This document shows, piece after piece, positions 34,565-42,975 of a stretch of DNA of 64,000 bases. The notes beneath the pieces are model-generated. The model searched no databases and was not told where the DNA came from. It was given only the letters and a program-made list of their open reading frames with translations. A program made the translations under genes and the position numbers. Where the stretch lies: positions 186,001-250,000 of the forward strand of contig NZ_CP084628.1 in NCBI RefSeq assembly GCF_022878925.1, given 5' to 3'. The stretch is from Caballeronia sp. TF1N1. Its GTDB lineage: Bacteria > Pseudomonadota > Gammaproteobacteria > Burkholderiales > Burkholderiaceae. Each line of letters starts with the position of its first letter. Within the stretch, counting starts at the first letter, position 1.

Positions 34565-36325
34565 ATGAGCGACACATTCAAGAAAAAGTCCGGCGCTGAA
34601 CAAGACCCGCAACCCGGCGGCCTGCGCAAATCGCTGACGAGCTACGGCGACAGCGGCTTCTCGCTCTTTCTACGCAAGGCTTTCATCAAGGGCGCGGGCT
34701 ATACGGACAGCGCGCTCGACCGGCCGGTGATCGGCATTGTCAACACAGGCAGCGCGTATAACCCGTGTCATGGCAACGCGCCGCAGCTGATCGAGGCCGT
34801 CAAGCGCGGCGTCATGCTCGCGGGCGGCCTGCCAATGGACTTCCCGACCATCTCCATTGCCGAATCGTTCTCGCAGCCCACCAGCATGTATCTGCGCAAC
34901 CTCATGTCGATCGACACCGAGGAGATGATTCGCGCGCAGCCCATGGACGCCGTCGTGCTGATCGGTGGATGCGACAAGACCGTGCCCGCGCAACTGATGG
35001 GCGCGGCATCGGCGAATATCCCGGCGATACAGCTCATCACCGGTTCCATGCTGACGGGCGCGCATCGCGGCGAGCGCGTGGGCGCATGCACCGATTGCCG
35101 CCGCTATTGGGGACGTTTTCGCGCGGAGGAGATCGACGAGACGGAAGTCGCGGCGGTCAACAACCAGCTCGTCGCGAGCGTGGGCACGTGTTCGGTGATG
35201 GGCACGGCAAGCACCATGGCGTGTATTGCCGAAGCGCTCGGCATGACCGTTCCGGGCGGCGCCGCGCCGCCCGCGGTGACATCGGACCGCATGCGCGTCG
35301 CCGAAATGACCGGCACGCAAGCCGTGCGGATGGCGAAGGACGACCTCACCATCGACAAGATCCTCACCGCCGATGCCTTCGAGAACGCCATGCGCGTGCT
35401 GCTGGCTATCGGCGGTTCGACCAATGGCATCGTGCATCTGACCGCCATTGCCGGACGCATGGGCTACGACGTCGATCTGAAAGCGCTCGACCGCATGGGC
35501 CGCGAGACGCCCGTGCTGCTCGATCTGAAGCCGTCCGGCTCGCATTACATGGAGGATTTTCATAAGGCGGGCGGCATGGCCACGCTGCTGCGCGAACTCA
35601 AGCCGCTTCTCAATCTGAACGCGCTGACCGTCACGGGCCGCACGCTCGGCGAGGAGATCGAAGCGGCGGGTCCGGCCTTCGTGCAGGATGTCGTGCGCTC
35701 GTTCGACAAGCCGATCTATCCGCAAGGCGGTATTGCCGTCCTCGAAGGCAATCTCGCGCCGGGCGGCGCGATCATCAAGCAGTCGGCGGCGAACGCCGAA
35801 CTCATGGAGCACGAGGGCCGCGCGGTGGTGTTCGAGAACGGCGCGGACTTGGCCACGCGCATCGATTCCGCCGATCTCGACGTCAACGCCGATGACATTC
35901 TGGTGCTCAAGAACATCGGTCCGAAGGGCGCGCCCGGCATGCCGGAAGCCGGGTACATTCCGATCCCGCGCAAGCTCGCGACGGCGGGCGTCAAGGACAT
36001 GGTGCGCATCTCCGATGGCCGCATGAGCGGCACCGCATTCGGCACGATCGTGCTGCACGTGACGCCCGAATCGGCGATCGGCGGGCCGCTTGCGCACGTG
36101 CAGACGGGCGACCGCATTCGCCTGTCCGTGTCGAAGCGCGAGATCAGCCTGCTCATCAGCGACGAGGAACTCGCTGCGCGTGCGGCCCGACATCCCGTGA
36201 CGATACCGACAGCGGAGCGTGGATACCGCAAGCTGTTTCTCGATACGGTGACGCAAGCGGATAAAGGCGTCGACTTCGATTTCTTGCGCGCGACGGAGAA
36301 GCGCGGCACGACGCCAAGAAGCTAG
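34565..36325 (+). CDS. IlvD/Edd family sugar-acid dehydratase
   Basis: A 586-residue iron-sulfur dehydratase. The cluster cysteines are Cys68 (Y-N-P-C-H-G-N), Cys136 (G-G-C-D-K-T-V-P-A) and Cys209 (V-G-T-C-S-V-M-G-T-A-S-T). The neighbourhood and overall pattern are closer to aldonate dehydratases (arabinonate, xylonate or galactonate type) than to branched-chain amino acid biosynthesis. It would form a 2-keto-3-deoxy sugar acid, the substrate type of the DapA-family gene that follows. A copy of the shared motif precedes it and a terminator follows. Confidence 0.85.
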   Translation: MSDTFKKKSGAEQDPQPGGLRKSLTSYGDSGFSLFLRKAFIKGAGYTDSALDRPVIGIVNTGSAYNPCHGNAPQLIEAVKRGVMLAGGLPMDFPTISIAESFSQPTSMYLRNLMSIDTEEMIRAQPMDAVVLIGGCDKTVPAQLMGAASANIPAIQLITGSMLTGAHRGERVGACTDCRRYWGRFRAEEIDETEVAAVNNQLVASVGTCSVMGTASTMACIAEALGMTVPGGAAPPAVTSDRMRVAEMTGTQAVRMAKDDLTIDKILTADAFENAMRVLLAIGGSTNGIVHLTAIAGRMGYDVDLKALDRMGRETPVLLDLKPSGSHYMEDFHKAGGMATLLRELKPLLNLNALTVTGRTLGEEIEAAGPAFVQDVVRSFDKPIYPQGGIAVLEGNLAPGGAIIKQSAANAELMEHEGRAVVFENGADLATRIDSADLDVNADDILVLKNIGPKGAPGMPEAGYIPIPRKLATAGVKDMVRISDGRMSGTAFGTIVLHVTPESAIGGPLAHVQTGDRIRLSVSKREISLLISDEELAARAARHPVTIPTAERGYRKLFLDTVTQADKGVDFDFLRATEKRGTTPRS

Positions 36326-36349
36326 ACGCGTCATGCTGAAGCACGCCAG

Positions 36350-36372
36350 GGCCGCTTTCGAGCGGCCTTTTT
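36350..36372 (+). terminator. rho-independent terminator after the dehydratase gene
   Basis: A 7-bp GC-rich stem (GGCCGCT with AGCGGCC) closed by a TTCG tetraloop is followed by five T residues, 24 bases past the stop. A textbook intrinsic terminator; the DapA-family gene downstream then needs its own promoter, consistent with the motif copy at 36402. Confidence 0.9.
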
Positions 36373-36401
36373 GCGTTCACGGGAAACGTCCGCATAAGAC
36401 A

Positions 36402-36428
36402 CAAGAATTTTTTGTCTTTGAAGCAAGC
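36402..36428 (+). promoter_or_regulatory. copy B of the sugar-acid regulon motif
   Basis: CAAGAA, nine bases, then TTTGAAGCAAGC, aligned without gaps to copy A. It ends 73 bases before the ATG of the DapA-family gene and lies just after the terminator, so it marks an independent, co-regulated promoter. Confidence 0.6.
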
Positions 36429-36501
36429 GCACCCTTGTTCTTCCATATCCAACCCACGGCGATACTGGCGCGAACCTCGAACGACACCGGAGACGCTTGC
36501 C

Positions 36502-37449
36502 ATGACTACATCAAAGACCTTTCAGGGCGCGCTGTCGCCCGTTCTCACGCCATTCGACGATAACGGCGCGCCATCGGCCGAGCGTCTGATTCGCCACTGC
36601 CGCGCGTTGCTCGACGACGATGTCGGGCTGGCCGTGTTCGGCACGAATTCCGAGGCCAACTCCATGTCCGTCGCGGAGAAGCGCGGACTGCTCGATGCGC
36701 TCATCGGCGCAGGCCTGCCCGCTGCACGCATGATGCCTGGCACCGGCGCGTGTGCGTTGCCGGACACCATCGAACTCACACGCCATGCGGTAGCGAACGG
36801 CTGTGGCGGCGTGCTGATGCTGCCGCCGTTCTACTACAAGGGCGTGAGCGACGAAGGCCTGTTCCGCGCATACGCCACCGTGATAGACGCTGTCGCCGAT
36901 GCGCGTCTGAAGATTTATCTCTATCACATTCCGCCGGTCGCGCAGGTGCCGTTGAGCCTTGCGCTCATCGAACGCTTGCTGAAGGCGTATCCGGGCACCA
37001 TTGCGGGCATCAAGGACAGCTCGGGCGACTGGAACAACACGTCGGCCGTCATCGATGCTTTCGCGTCCACGGGCTTCGAAGTCTTCGCGGGCAGCGAGAC
37101 GTTCCCGTTGCGCACGTTGCAAGCGGGCGGCGCGGGTTGCATCACCGCGACGGGCAACGTGAATGCAGCGGCCATCGGCAAGCTCGCGCGCGAATGGCGC
37201 GCCGTCGATGCGCCCGCACAGCAACGCCGCCTAGACGAAACGCGCGCGGTGTTCCAGCGCTTCCCAATGATCGCCGCGATGAAAGCGGCCATTGCATGGC
37301 AATCCGGCGATGAAGGCTGGGCGAATTTGCGCCCGCCGCTCGTCGAACTCGATGGCACGCAACGCGTGCAGCTTGAAAACGCGCTGGACGCCATCGGCTT
37401 TTCCATTCCGCATGCCGATCAGCTCGGCGTTCGCGAACCCGCGCACTGA
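36502..37449 (+). CDS. dihydrodipicolinate synthase (DapA) family lyase, likely 2-keto-3-deoxy sugar-acid aldolase or dehydratase
   Basis: A 315-residue TIM-barrel lyase with Tyr141 (Y-L-Y-H-I-P-P) and Schiff-base Lys171 (G-I-K-D-S-S-G-D-W). The residue run G-T-N-S-E-A-N-S at 47-54 replaces the G-T-T-G-E of DapA, arguing against lysine biosynthesis. Downstream of a sugar-acid dehydratase it probably cleaves or dehydrates a 2-keto-3-deoxy acid. GGAG before the ATG at 36502 sets the start; the open frame extends back over the regulatory motif. First gene of a unit with an MFS importer and a 2-hydroxyacid dehydrogenase. Confidence 0.85.
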   Translation: MTTSKTFQGALSPVLTPFDDNGAPSAERLIRHCRALLDDDVGLAVFGTNSEANSMSVAEKRGLLDALIGAGLPAARMMPGTGACALPDTIELTRHAVANGCGGVLMLPPFYYKGVSDEGLFRAYATVIDAVADARLKIYLYHIPPVAQVPLSLALIERLLKAYPGTIAGIKDSSGDWNNTSAVIDAFASTGFEVFAGSETFPLRTLQAGGAGCITATGNVNAAAIGKLAREWRAVDAPAQQRRLDETRAVFQRFPMIAAMKAAIAWQSGDEGWANLRPPLVELDGTQRVQLENALDAIGFSIPHADQLGVREPAH

Positions 37450-37488
37450 ACCGCCGTACAACCATACGAATAAAAACGGAGACAAATC

Positions 37489-38796
37489 TTGTACGACAGC
37501 CCTTCACTTCCCGCATCGATAGCAACCGACGACGCCGACTCCATCTTTCGCCGCGTTGCGCTGCGCTTCATGCCGCTCTTGTTCGTCAGCTACGTGGTCG
37601 CTTATCTGGATCGCGTCAACGTCGGCTTCGCCAAGCTGCAGATGCTGAACTCGTTGCATCTGAGCGAAGCCGTGTACGGCCTCGGTGCGGGGTTGTTCTT
37701 CGTTGGCTACTTTTTTTTCGAGGTACCGAGCAACCTTCTGCTGCATCGCATCGGCGCGCGGCGCTGGATCGCGCGGATCATGATTACCTGGGCCGCGTTA
37801 TCGATGGCCACTGCTTGGGTCTCCACGCCCATGCAGTTCTACGCCGTGCGGTTTCTGCTCGGTGTTGCGGAAGCGGGCTTCTTTCCGGGCATGGTGCTGT
37901 ATCTGACGTACTGGTTCCCGTCGCATCGGCGCGGCAAGATGATTGCGCTCCTGATGGCGGGCAATCCGGTGTCGGGGCTTATCGGCGGACCGGCGTCCGG
38001 CTGGATCATGCATTCGATGAGCGGCGTGGGTGGCTTCGAGGGTTGGCAGTGGCTCTTCATCATCGAAGCGGTGCCGTCCATCGTGCTCGGCTTCGTGATC
38101 CTGAAGCATCTCGATGACCGCGTCGCCGACGCCACCTGGCTCTCCGAACCCGAAAAGCGCGTGATCCTCGATGAAATCGCCGCCGATACCGCCACGCAAA
38201 CGCACGGCTCGGTGCGCGCGGTGTTCACGTCGGCGCGCGTGTATTTAATGTGTCTGATCCTCTTCGGCATTGTCATGGGTTCGTACGCAATCGGCTTCTG
38301 GCAGCCGACCATCCTGCGTTCGACGGGTATAGAAGACGCGTTCATCATCGGCGTTCTGACGATGATTCCGTACTCCGTTGCCCTCGTCGCGATGATCCTC
38401 ACCGGCAAGCACGCCGACCGCACACGCGAGCGGCGCTGGCACGTCGCGCTGCCCGCGCTCATTGCCGGAGCGGGCTTCGTGCTGTGCGCGCTCTTCGGCG
38501 CGTCATCGGCGATCTCGGTGGCCGGCCTCACACTCGCGACTGCGGGCGTCATCACCGCGCTGCCGATGTTCTGGGCGCTGCCGACGGCGTTTCTCGGCGG
38601 CACGGGCGCGGCGGCGGGCATCGCGCTCATCAACTGCACGGGCAATCTTGCCGGATTCGTAAGCCCGGCCGTGATCGGCTGGCTCAAATCGATCACGCAT
38701 TCGCTTTCGTCGGGACTGTTCGTGGTTGCGGCTTCGCTTGCGTTGTCCGCGTTGCTGATCTTCGTCTTCGTGCCGGCGAAGCTCGTCAACAAGTAA
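37489..38796 (+). CDS. MFS transporter, anion:cation symporter family (sugar acid importer), TTG start
   Basis: A 435-residue permease with Y-L-D-R-V-N-V-G-F after TM1, the ACS signature of GudP/GarP/hexuronate transporters, and about twelve membrane segments. No ATG is available before TM1; GGAGA at six-base spacing precedes a TTG at 37489, taken as the start. It follows the DapA-family gene by 39 bases and precedes the dehydrogenase gene by ten. Likely imports the sugar acid degraded by this cluster. Confidence 0.85.
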   Translation: MYDSPSLPASIATDDADSIFRRVALRFMPLLFVSYVVAYLDRVNVGFAKLQMLNSLHLSEAVYGLGAGLFFVGYFFFEVPSNLLLHRIGARRWIARIMITWAALSMATAWVSTPMQFYAVRFLLGVAEAGFFPGMVLYLTYWFPSHRRGKMIALLMAGNPVSGLIGGPASGWIMHSMSGVGGFEGWQWLFIIEAVPSIVLGFVILKHLDDRVADATWLSEPEKRVILDEIAADTATQTHGSVRAVFTSARVYLMCLILFGIVMGSYAIGFWQPTILRSTGIEDAFIIGVLTMIPYSVALVAMILTGKHADRTRERRWHVALPALIAGAGFVLCALFGASSAISVAGLTLATAGVITALPMFWALPTAFLGGTGAAAGIALINCTGNLAGFVSPAVIGWLKSITHSLSSGLFVVAASLALSALLIFVFVPAKLVNK

Positions 38797-38806
38797 GGAT
38801 TCGACG

Positions 38807-39754
38807 ATGACCGCCAACGACACGAATGTGCCACCCGTTTTGCGGATAGGCGAGTTTCCTGCCATTGCCGAAGCCTTGCTGAAAGAGCGCCTCGCTCTGC
38901 ATACGCTCGCCGAGATCGGCGCTGATGACGCGCTCCGCGCGCGCATCGGCGCTATCGTCACACGGTCCAACTACGACATCGACATCGCGCTCATCGAACG
39001 ATTACCCGCGCTGCGCATCATTGCGACGAGCGGCGTCGGCTTCGACCGCATTCCGGTCGAGTTTGCGCGCGAACGCGGCATCGTCGTGACCAACACGCCC
39101 GATCTGCTTAACGCGGCCGTCGCCGAACTGACGATAGGACTCGTGCTCGCGATGCTAAGGCAACTGCCGCGCGCCGACCGCTTCGTACGCGAAGGCGCGT
39201 GGTCGAACGGCGTACTGCCGCTCGGCTCGAACCTGGCGGGCAAGCGCGTCGGGATCGTCGGCATGGGGCGCGTCGGCAAAGAGATCGCGCGAAGACTCGC
39301 GCCATTCCATGTCGAGATCGCGTACTTCGGGCGCACGCGTCAGGCGCTGCCGTTCGAATGGTTCGAGATGCCCATTCAGCTTGCGCGCTGGTCGGACATT
39401 CTGATCGCGAGTTGTCCAGGCGGCAGCGCGACGCGTCATCTGATCGATGCTACCGTGCTCGACGCGCTTGGGTCCAAGGGCATACTCGTGAACATTGCGC
39501 GCGGTTCTGTCGTGGATGAAGCGGCGCTGATTGCAGCGCTGGAACGCCAGGCGCTCGCGGGCGCCGCGCTCGATGTCTTCGATCACGAACCGCTCAACGA
39601 TTCGCCTTTGCGACAGTTGGACAATGTCGTGCTGAGCCCGCATATCGGCAGCGCGACGCATGAGACGCGGCTTGCAATGGCCAAACTCACCGCCGACAAC
39701 GTCGTCTCGTTCTTCACGACAGGACGGGCATTGACGCCTGTCCATATCGAATGA
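38807..39754 (+). CDS. D-2-hydroxyacid dehydrogenase family protein
   Basis: A 315-residue NAD(P)-dependent 2-ketoacid reductase. The Rossmann motif is G-M-G-R-V-G at 152-157, and the catalytic triad is Arg232 (N-I-A-R-G), Glu261 (H-E-P-L) and His279 (S-P-H-I-G). Relatives include 2-ketogluconate and glyoxylate/hydroxypyruvate reductases. Last gene of the plus-strand unit begun at 36502. Its stop abuts the stop of the convergent amidohydrolase gene with no bases between. Physiological substrate probably a keto sugar acid or its cleavage product. Confidence 0.85.
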   Translation: MTANDTNVPPVLRIGEFPAIAEALLKERLALHTLAEIGADDALRARIGAIVTRSNYDIDIALIERLPALRIIATSGVGFDRIPVEFARERGIVVTNTPDLLNAAVAELTIGLVLAMLRQLPRADRFVREGAWSNGVLPLGSNLAGKRVGIVGMGRVGKEIARRLAPFHVEIAYFGRTRQALPFEWFEMPIQLARWSDILIASCPGGSATRHLIDATVLDALGSKGILVNIARGSVVDEAALIAALERQALAGAALDVFDHEPLNDSPLRQLDNVVLSPHIGSATHETRLAMAKLTADNVVSFFTTGRALTPVHIE

Positions 39755-40726
39755 TTAGAACTGATACAGCGTGGCGGGCGTATCGACGAGAATGCGCTTG
39801 CGCGTCGCTTCATCCGGCACGACGTTGGCAAAAAGGTCCGCGAGCAAGGCATCATCGGGAATGCGGTTCAACGGCTGCTCCGTCGGATGCGGCCAGTCGC
39901 TTCCCCACAGCACGCGCTCCGGCGCGACCTGAGCAAAGCCCGCCGCGAGCGCGACGCTATCCGCATACGAAGGCGGCCCGACCTGCGTCTCGTTGTAGAA
40001 GCCGATCAGCTTCACGTACGCCTTCCCGCTCGTCAGCAACTCGGAGACCATCTGAAAAGAAGCCTGATGCACCGCATCGGGTTCCGGCACGTGCGCTAGA
40101 TGATCGAATACGACCGGACACGGCAAGTCGTACCACGTGCTTCGCGCCTGCATCAAAAACGCAGCGGGTGCGTTCACCTGCACATGCCACCCCATTGGCG
40201 CAATACGAGCCGCAAGCGGCTTCACCATATCGAGCGTGGTCGTTCCCGGTGGCGCAAGATTGAAGCGGATACCGCGTACGCCAGCGCGATTCAAGGCTTC
40301 GAGTTCCGTCTGCGTCACGCTCGTATTGACGACCGCGATGCCGCGTGCGCGTCCGTTGAAGCGCGCGATGGATTCGACGAGCAGACGGTTATCGACGCCA
40401 TAACTCGACGGCTGGACGATGACATTGCGCGTCGTGCCGATGCGCTTTTGCAGTTGCCGATAATCGTCGACGGTTGCATCGCCGGGCTTGAGCGTCGCTT
40501 CGGGCGCCCACGGATAGCGATGATCGTAGATGTGATGATGGCAGTCGGTCGCATCGGGCGGCATCGCGAGCTTCGTGCGCTCGGTGCCGATGGACCATTT
40601 CACTTGCTGCGCGTCACTCTGTACTCGCGTTTCTGCGCATCCGCTCAATGCCAAACCACCCGCTGATGCAACGAGCGCACTCAGCGCCTTCAGCGTCTCG
40701 CGACGCTTTCCATTCCACTTCGACAA
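39755..40726 (-). CDS. exported amidohydrolase-family lactonase or lactone isomerase, lipoprotein-like signal, TTG start
   Basis: A 323-residue COG3618-type metal hydrolase. The metal motif D-C-H-H-H-I-Y-D follows a signal region with K-R-R-E-T-L-K and a hydrophobic run ending in L-S-G-C (Cys30), so it looks like a Tat-exported lipoprotein. No ATG fits; AGGAGA seven bases before the TTG at 40726 supports that start. The family includes galactarolactone isomerase of the uronate oxidation pathway, and the next gene upstream is uronate dehydrogenase, whose product is such a lactone. Export is unexpected for an enzyme using a cytoplasmic intermediate. Confidence 0.75.
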   Translation of the reverse strand: MSKWNGKRRETLKALSALVASAGGLALSGCAETRVQSDAQQVKWSIGTERTKLAMPPDATDCHHHIYDHRYPWAPEATLKPGDATVDDYRQLQKRIGTTRNVIVQPSSYGVDNRLLVESIARFNGRARGIAVVNTSVTQTELEALNRAGVRGIRFNLAPPGTTTLDMVKPLAARIAPMGWHVQVNAPAAFLMQARSTWYDLPCPVVFDHLAHVPEPDAVHQASFQMVSELLTSGKAYVKLIGFYNETQVGPPSYADSVALAAGFAQVAPERVLWGSDWPHPTEQPLNRIPDDALLADLFANVVPDEATRKRILVDTPATLYQF

Positions 40727-40763
40727 GGCTGTCTCCTGTTTTATTCGAATGTGCCTGCACGTA

Positions 40764-41570
40764 TCAATCGATGCGCCGCGTGTCTCCCTCGAACTCGCGA
40801 AGACAACCGAAGCCGCCATGAAACAGCGCCTCGGTCGCGTCTTCCGCTTCGCGCGACGAGGAGATTTCCAGCGCATGCGTCTGCGCATCGTCCTGCGGTC
40901 GATAGCCGAGCGCACGCGCATTCGCATTACTCCAGCGATTGCGCGCATTGTCGGACACGCCATAAACGATGACGAAGTGATAGTCCGGCGCATCGATAGC
41001 ACAACGCGTCAGTTGCACCATGTCGCGATGGCTGATCCACGAATAAAGGTGGCGCGGCTCGGTCGGCTTGTCGTCGGGACGAAACGAACCGATGCGCAAA
41101 CACGCCACCGACATGCCGTACTTGTCGGCATACAAACGCCCGAGCGCTTCGCCGAACGCCTTCGACACACCATAGCGGCTGTCGGGACGAACCATGACCG
41201 TCTCGTCGATCATCCTGTCGCGCCGATGGAAGCCCACCGCATGATTCGAACTCGCGAACACCACGCGTTTCACGCCCGCCTCGCGCGCCGCCTCGAAGAC
41301 GTTGTAGCAGCCGTCGATGTTCATGTCGCGAATCTTCTGCCACGTGTCCTCGTCGGGAATGCCCGCGAGATGCACGACCACATCGACGCCCTCCATGATC
41401 TCGCGCAAGCGCTCGAGACGCGTGATGTCGGCAGTGACGATTTCCTCATGCTCGCCCGCGCTCGCTTGCGGCGCGATGTCCGCAAGGCGTAGCGCGTAAT
41501 GGCCCGCGAATCCGGCGCGTAGCACGCGGCCGATGAGTCCGGCCGCGCCCGTGATCAAAACCCGTTTCAT
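40764..41570 (-). CDS. udh: uronate dehydrogenase
   Basis: A 268-residue extended SDR of the NAD-dependent epimerase/dehydratase family. It has G-A-A-G-L-I-G at 8-14, A-S-S-N-H-A-V-G-F at 106-114, R-P-D-S-R-Y-G-V-S-K with Tyr133 and Lys137, and I-V-Y-G-V-S-D-N. These match characterised uronate dehydrogenases, which oxidise D-galacturonate or D-glucuronate to the aldarolactone with NAD. It sits between the exported lactonase-like gene and an ACS importer on the same strand, and a galactarate-dehydratase gene follows upstream, a coherent uronate oxidation set. Confidence 0.88.
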   Translation of the reverse strand: MKRVLITGAAGLIGRVLRAGFAGHYALRLADIAPQASAGEHEEIVTADITRLERLREIMEGVDVVVHLAGIPDEDTWQKIRDMNIDGCYNVFEAAREAGVKRVVFASSNHAVGFHRRDRMIDETVMVRPDSRYGVSKAFGEALGRLYADKYGMSVACLRIGSFRPDDKPTEPRHLYSWISHRDMVQLTRCAIDAPDYHFVIVYGVSDNARNRWSNANARALGYRPQDDAQTHALEISSSREAEDATEALFHGGFGCLREFEGDTRRID

Positions 41571-41587
41571 GCGTTGTCTCTCCGTGT

Positions 41588-42880
41588 TTATCGCAAGGAT
41601 TGGCTTGCGATGCCGAGTTCGGATGCGCGGCGGTTATGCACGAAAAGCACCATGGCGATGACGCCGGTGAAGTCGATCAGCGCGCCGAACAAGAACGCGC
41701 TGTGATAGCCGCCGAAGTATTGGATGAGAACCCCTGTCAGCGCCGGTCCGATGATGCCCGACAGGTTGCTCAAGAAGTGGATGAAGCCGCCCACGCCGCC
41801 CTGCCGATGCAGCGGCAGAATCTCGTGCTGGATCGCCCAGATGGCCTGGCACGAACCGGTGAGGAACAGGAGCGCTGCCGCGATGAGCGCGACCGCCGCC
41901 ACGAGCGAAGTGGCCGACGTGATGCACAGCACGGCGACACCGGACAGCGCGAGCGGAATCGTCGCGACGAGCTTGCGCGCCTTCACGGGATCGTCCATGC
42001 GACGATAAATCCAGTCGCCTACCAGCCCGCCGCCGAAGTAACCAATCGCGCCGCAAATCCACGGAATGGACGTGATGATGCTCATCTGCTTGAGGTCGAG
42101 ATGCATCACGTTGGTCAGATAACTCGGCAACCACGAGATAAACACGTACTGTGTGTAGTTCACGGCAAAGAGACCCGCGCCGAGCGCAAGCGTGCTCGGG
42201 CGGCGCAGATACGCGCCGAGCGTCATGCCGTCGTCCTCCACGTTCGCGGCTTCGGCAATGGAACGGCTCTCGTCGATCATGCGACGTTCGTCATCGCGCA
42301 CGCGCGCGTTTTGCGCGGGTTTGTCGGTCACGAAGATGCGCCACACCACGAGCCACAGGAAGCCGAGCACGGCGATCACGATGAACGACGTGCGCCAGTC
42401 GAACGCATACGCGATCAGACCGACCACCGGTCCCGCAATGGCATTGCCGAGTGTCTGTCCGGAGAACGTGAAGCCGATCATTGTCGAGGTCTCGTGACGC
42501 GGAAACCAGTTCGAGATCGTGCGATTCGTGTTGGAGCTCATCGGCCCTTCGCCAATGCCGAAGAACACGCGGCATACGAGCAGCGAGACGAATCCGGTCG
42601 CGGCCGCTGTGAGTCCGCAGAACAGCGACCAGATGCCCATGGCGTAAGTGAACACGCGCACGGTGCCCCACTTGTCGGAGAAATAGCCGCCGAGAAAGGA
42701 GAAGATGGAATAGCCGATGAAGAAGCTGCTGAAGATGATGCCGAGTTGCGAGGGCGAAAGATCGAGCGTCTTGCCAACGATGGGCGCGACGATGCCGAGC
42801 GCCGCGCGATCCATGTAGTTGATCGCGCCTGCCGTGAATAGCAGGCCCGCGACCACATAGCGGTATTTGCCGGTCTTCAT
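41588..42880 (-). CDS. MFS transporter, anion:cation symporter family (hexuronate/aldarate importer)
   Basis: A 430-residue permease with Y-M-D-R-A-A-L-G after TM1, G-G-Y-F-S-D-K-W-G in the TM2-3 loop and R-V-F-F-G-I-G-E-G-P, all typical of GarP/ExuT/GudP-type ACS transporters. It lies 17 bases before uronate dehydrogenase and 95 bases after GarD on the same strand, so it most likely imports galacturonate, glucuronate or aldarates. Confidence 0.87.
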   Translation of the reverse strand: MKTGKYRYVVAGLLFTAGAINYMDRAALGIVAPIVGKTLDLSPSQLGIIFSSFFIGYSIFSFLGGYFSDKWGTVRVFTYAMGIWSLFCGLTAAATGFVSLLVCRVFFGIGEGPMSSNTNRTISNWFPRHETSTMIGFTFSGQTLGNAIAGPVVGLIAYAFDWRTSFIVIAVLGFLWLVVWRIFVTDKPAQNARVRDDERRMIDESRSIAEAANVEDDGMTLGAYLRRPSTLALGAGLFAVNYTQYVFISWLPSYLTNVMHLDLKQMSIITSIPWICGAIGYFGGGLVGDWIYRRMDDPVKARKLVATIPLALSGVAVLCITSATSLVAAVALIAAALLFLTGSCQAIWAIQHEILPLHRQGGVGGFIHFLSNLSGIIGPALTGVLIQYFGGYHSAFLFGALIDFTGVIAMVLFVHNRRASELGIASQSLR

Positions 42881-42975
42881 ATGTCTCCTTGACTGCTTTA
42901 GTTATGGAGCGGCCATGAAGCCCTCGGCCGCGAAGGTCCTGCCTTGCCGATGCTGTCGCGTCTAAATCCTCACTC

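Noticed and set aside
34565..36325. Biosynthetic dihydroxyacid dehydratase (IlvD) for branched-chain amino acids
   Set aside because: The gene lies among sugar-acid enzymes with the shared regulon motif and a DapA-family lyase next to it; an aldonate dehydratase fits better.
36502..37449. Dihydrodipicolinate synthase for lysine biosynthesis
   Set aside because: The G-T-T-G-E region is replaced by G-T-N-S-E, and the neighbours are sugar-acid genes.
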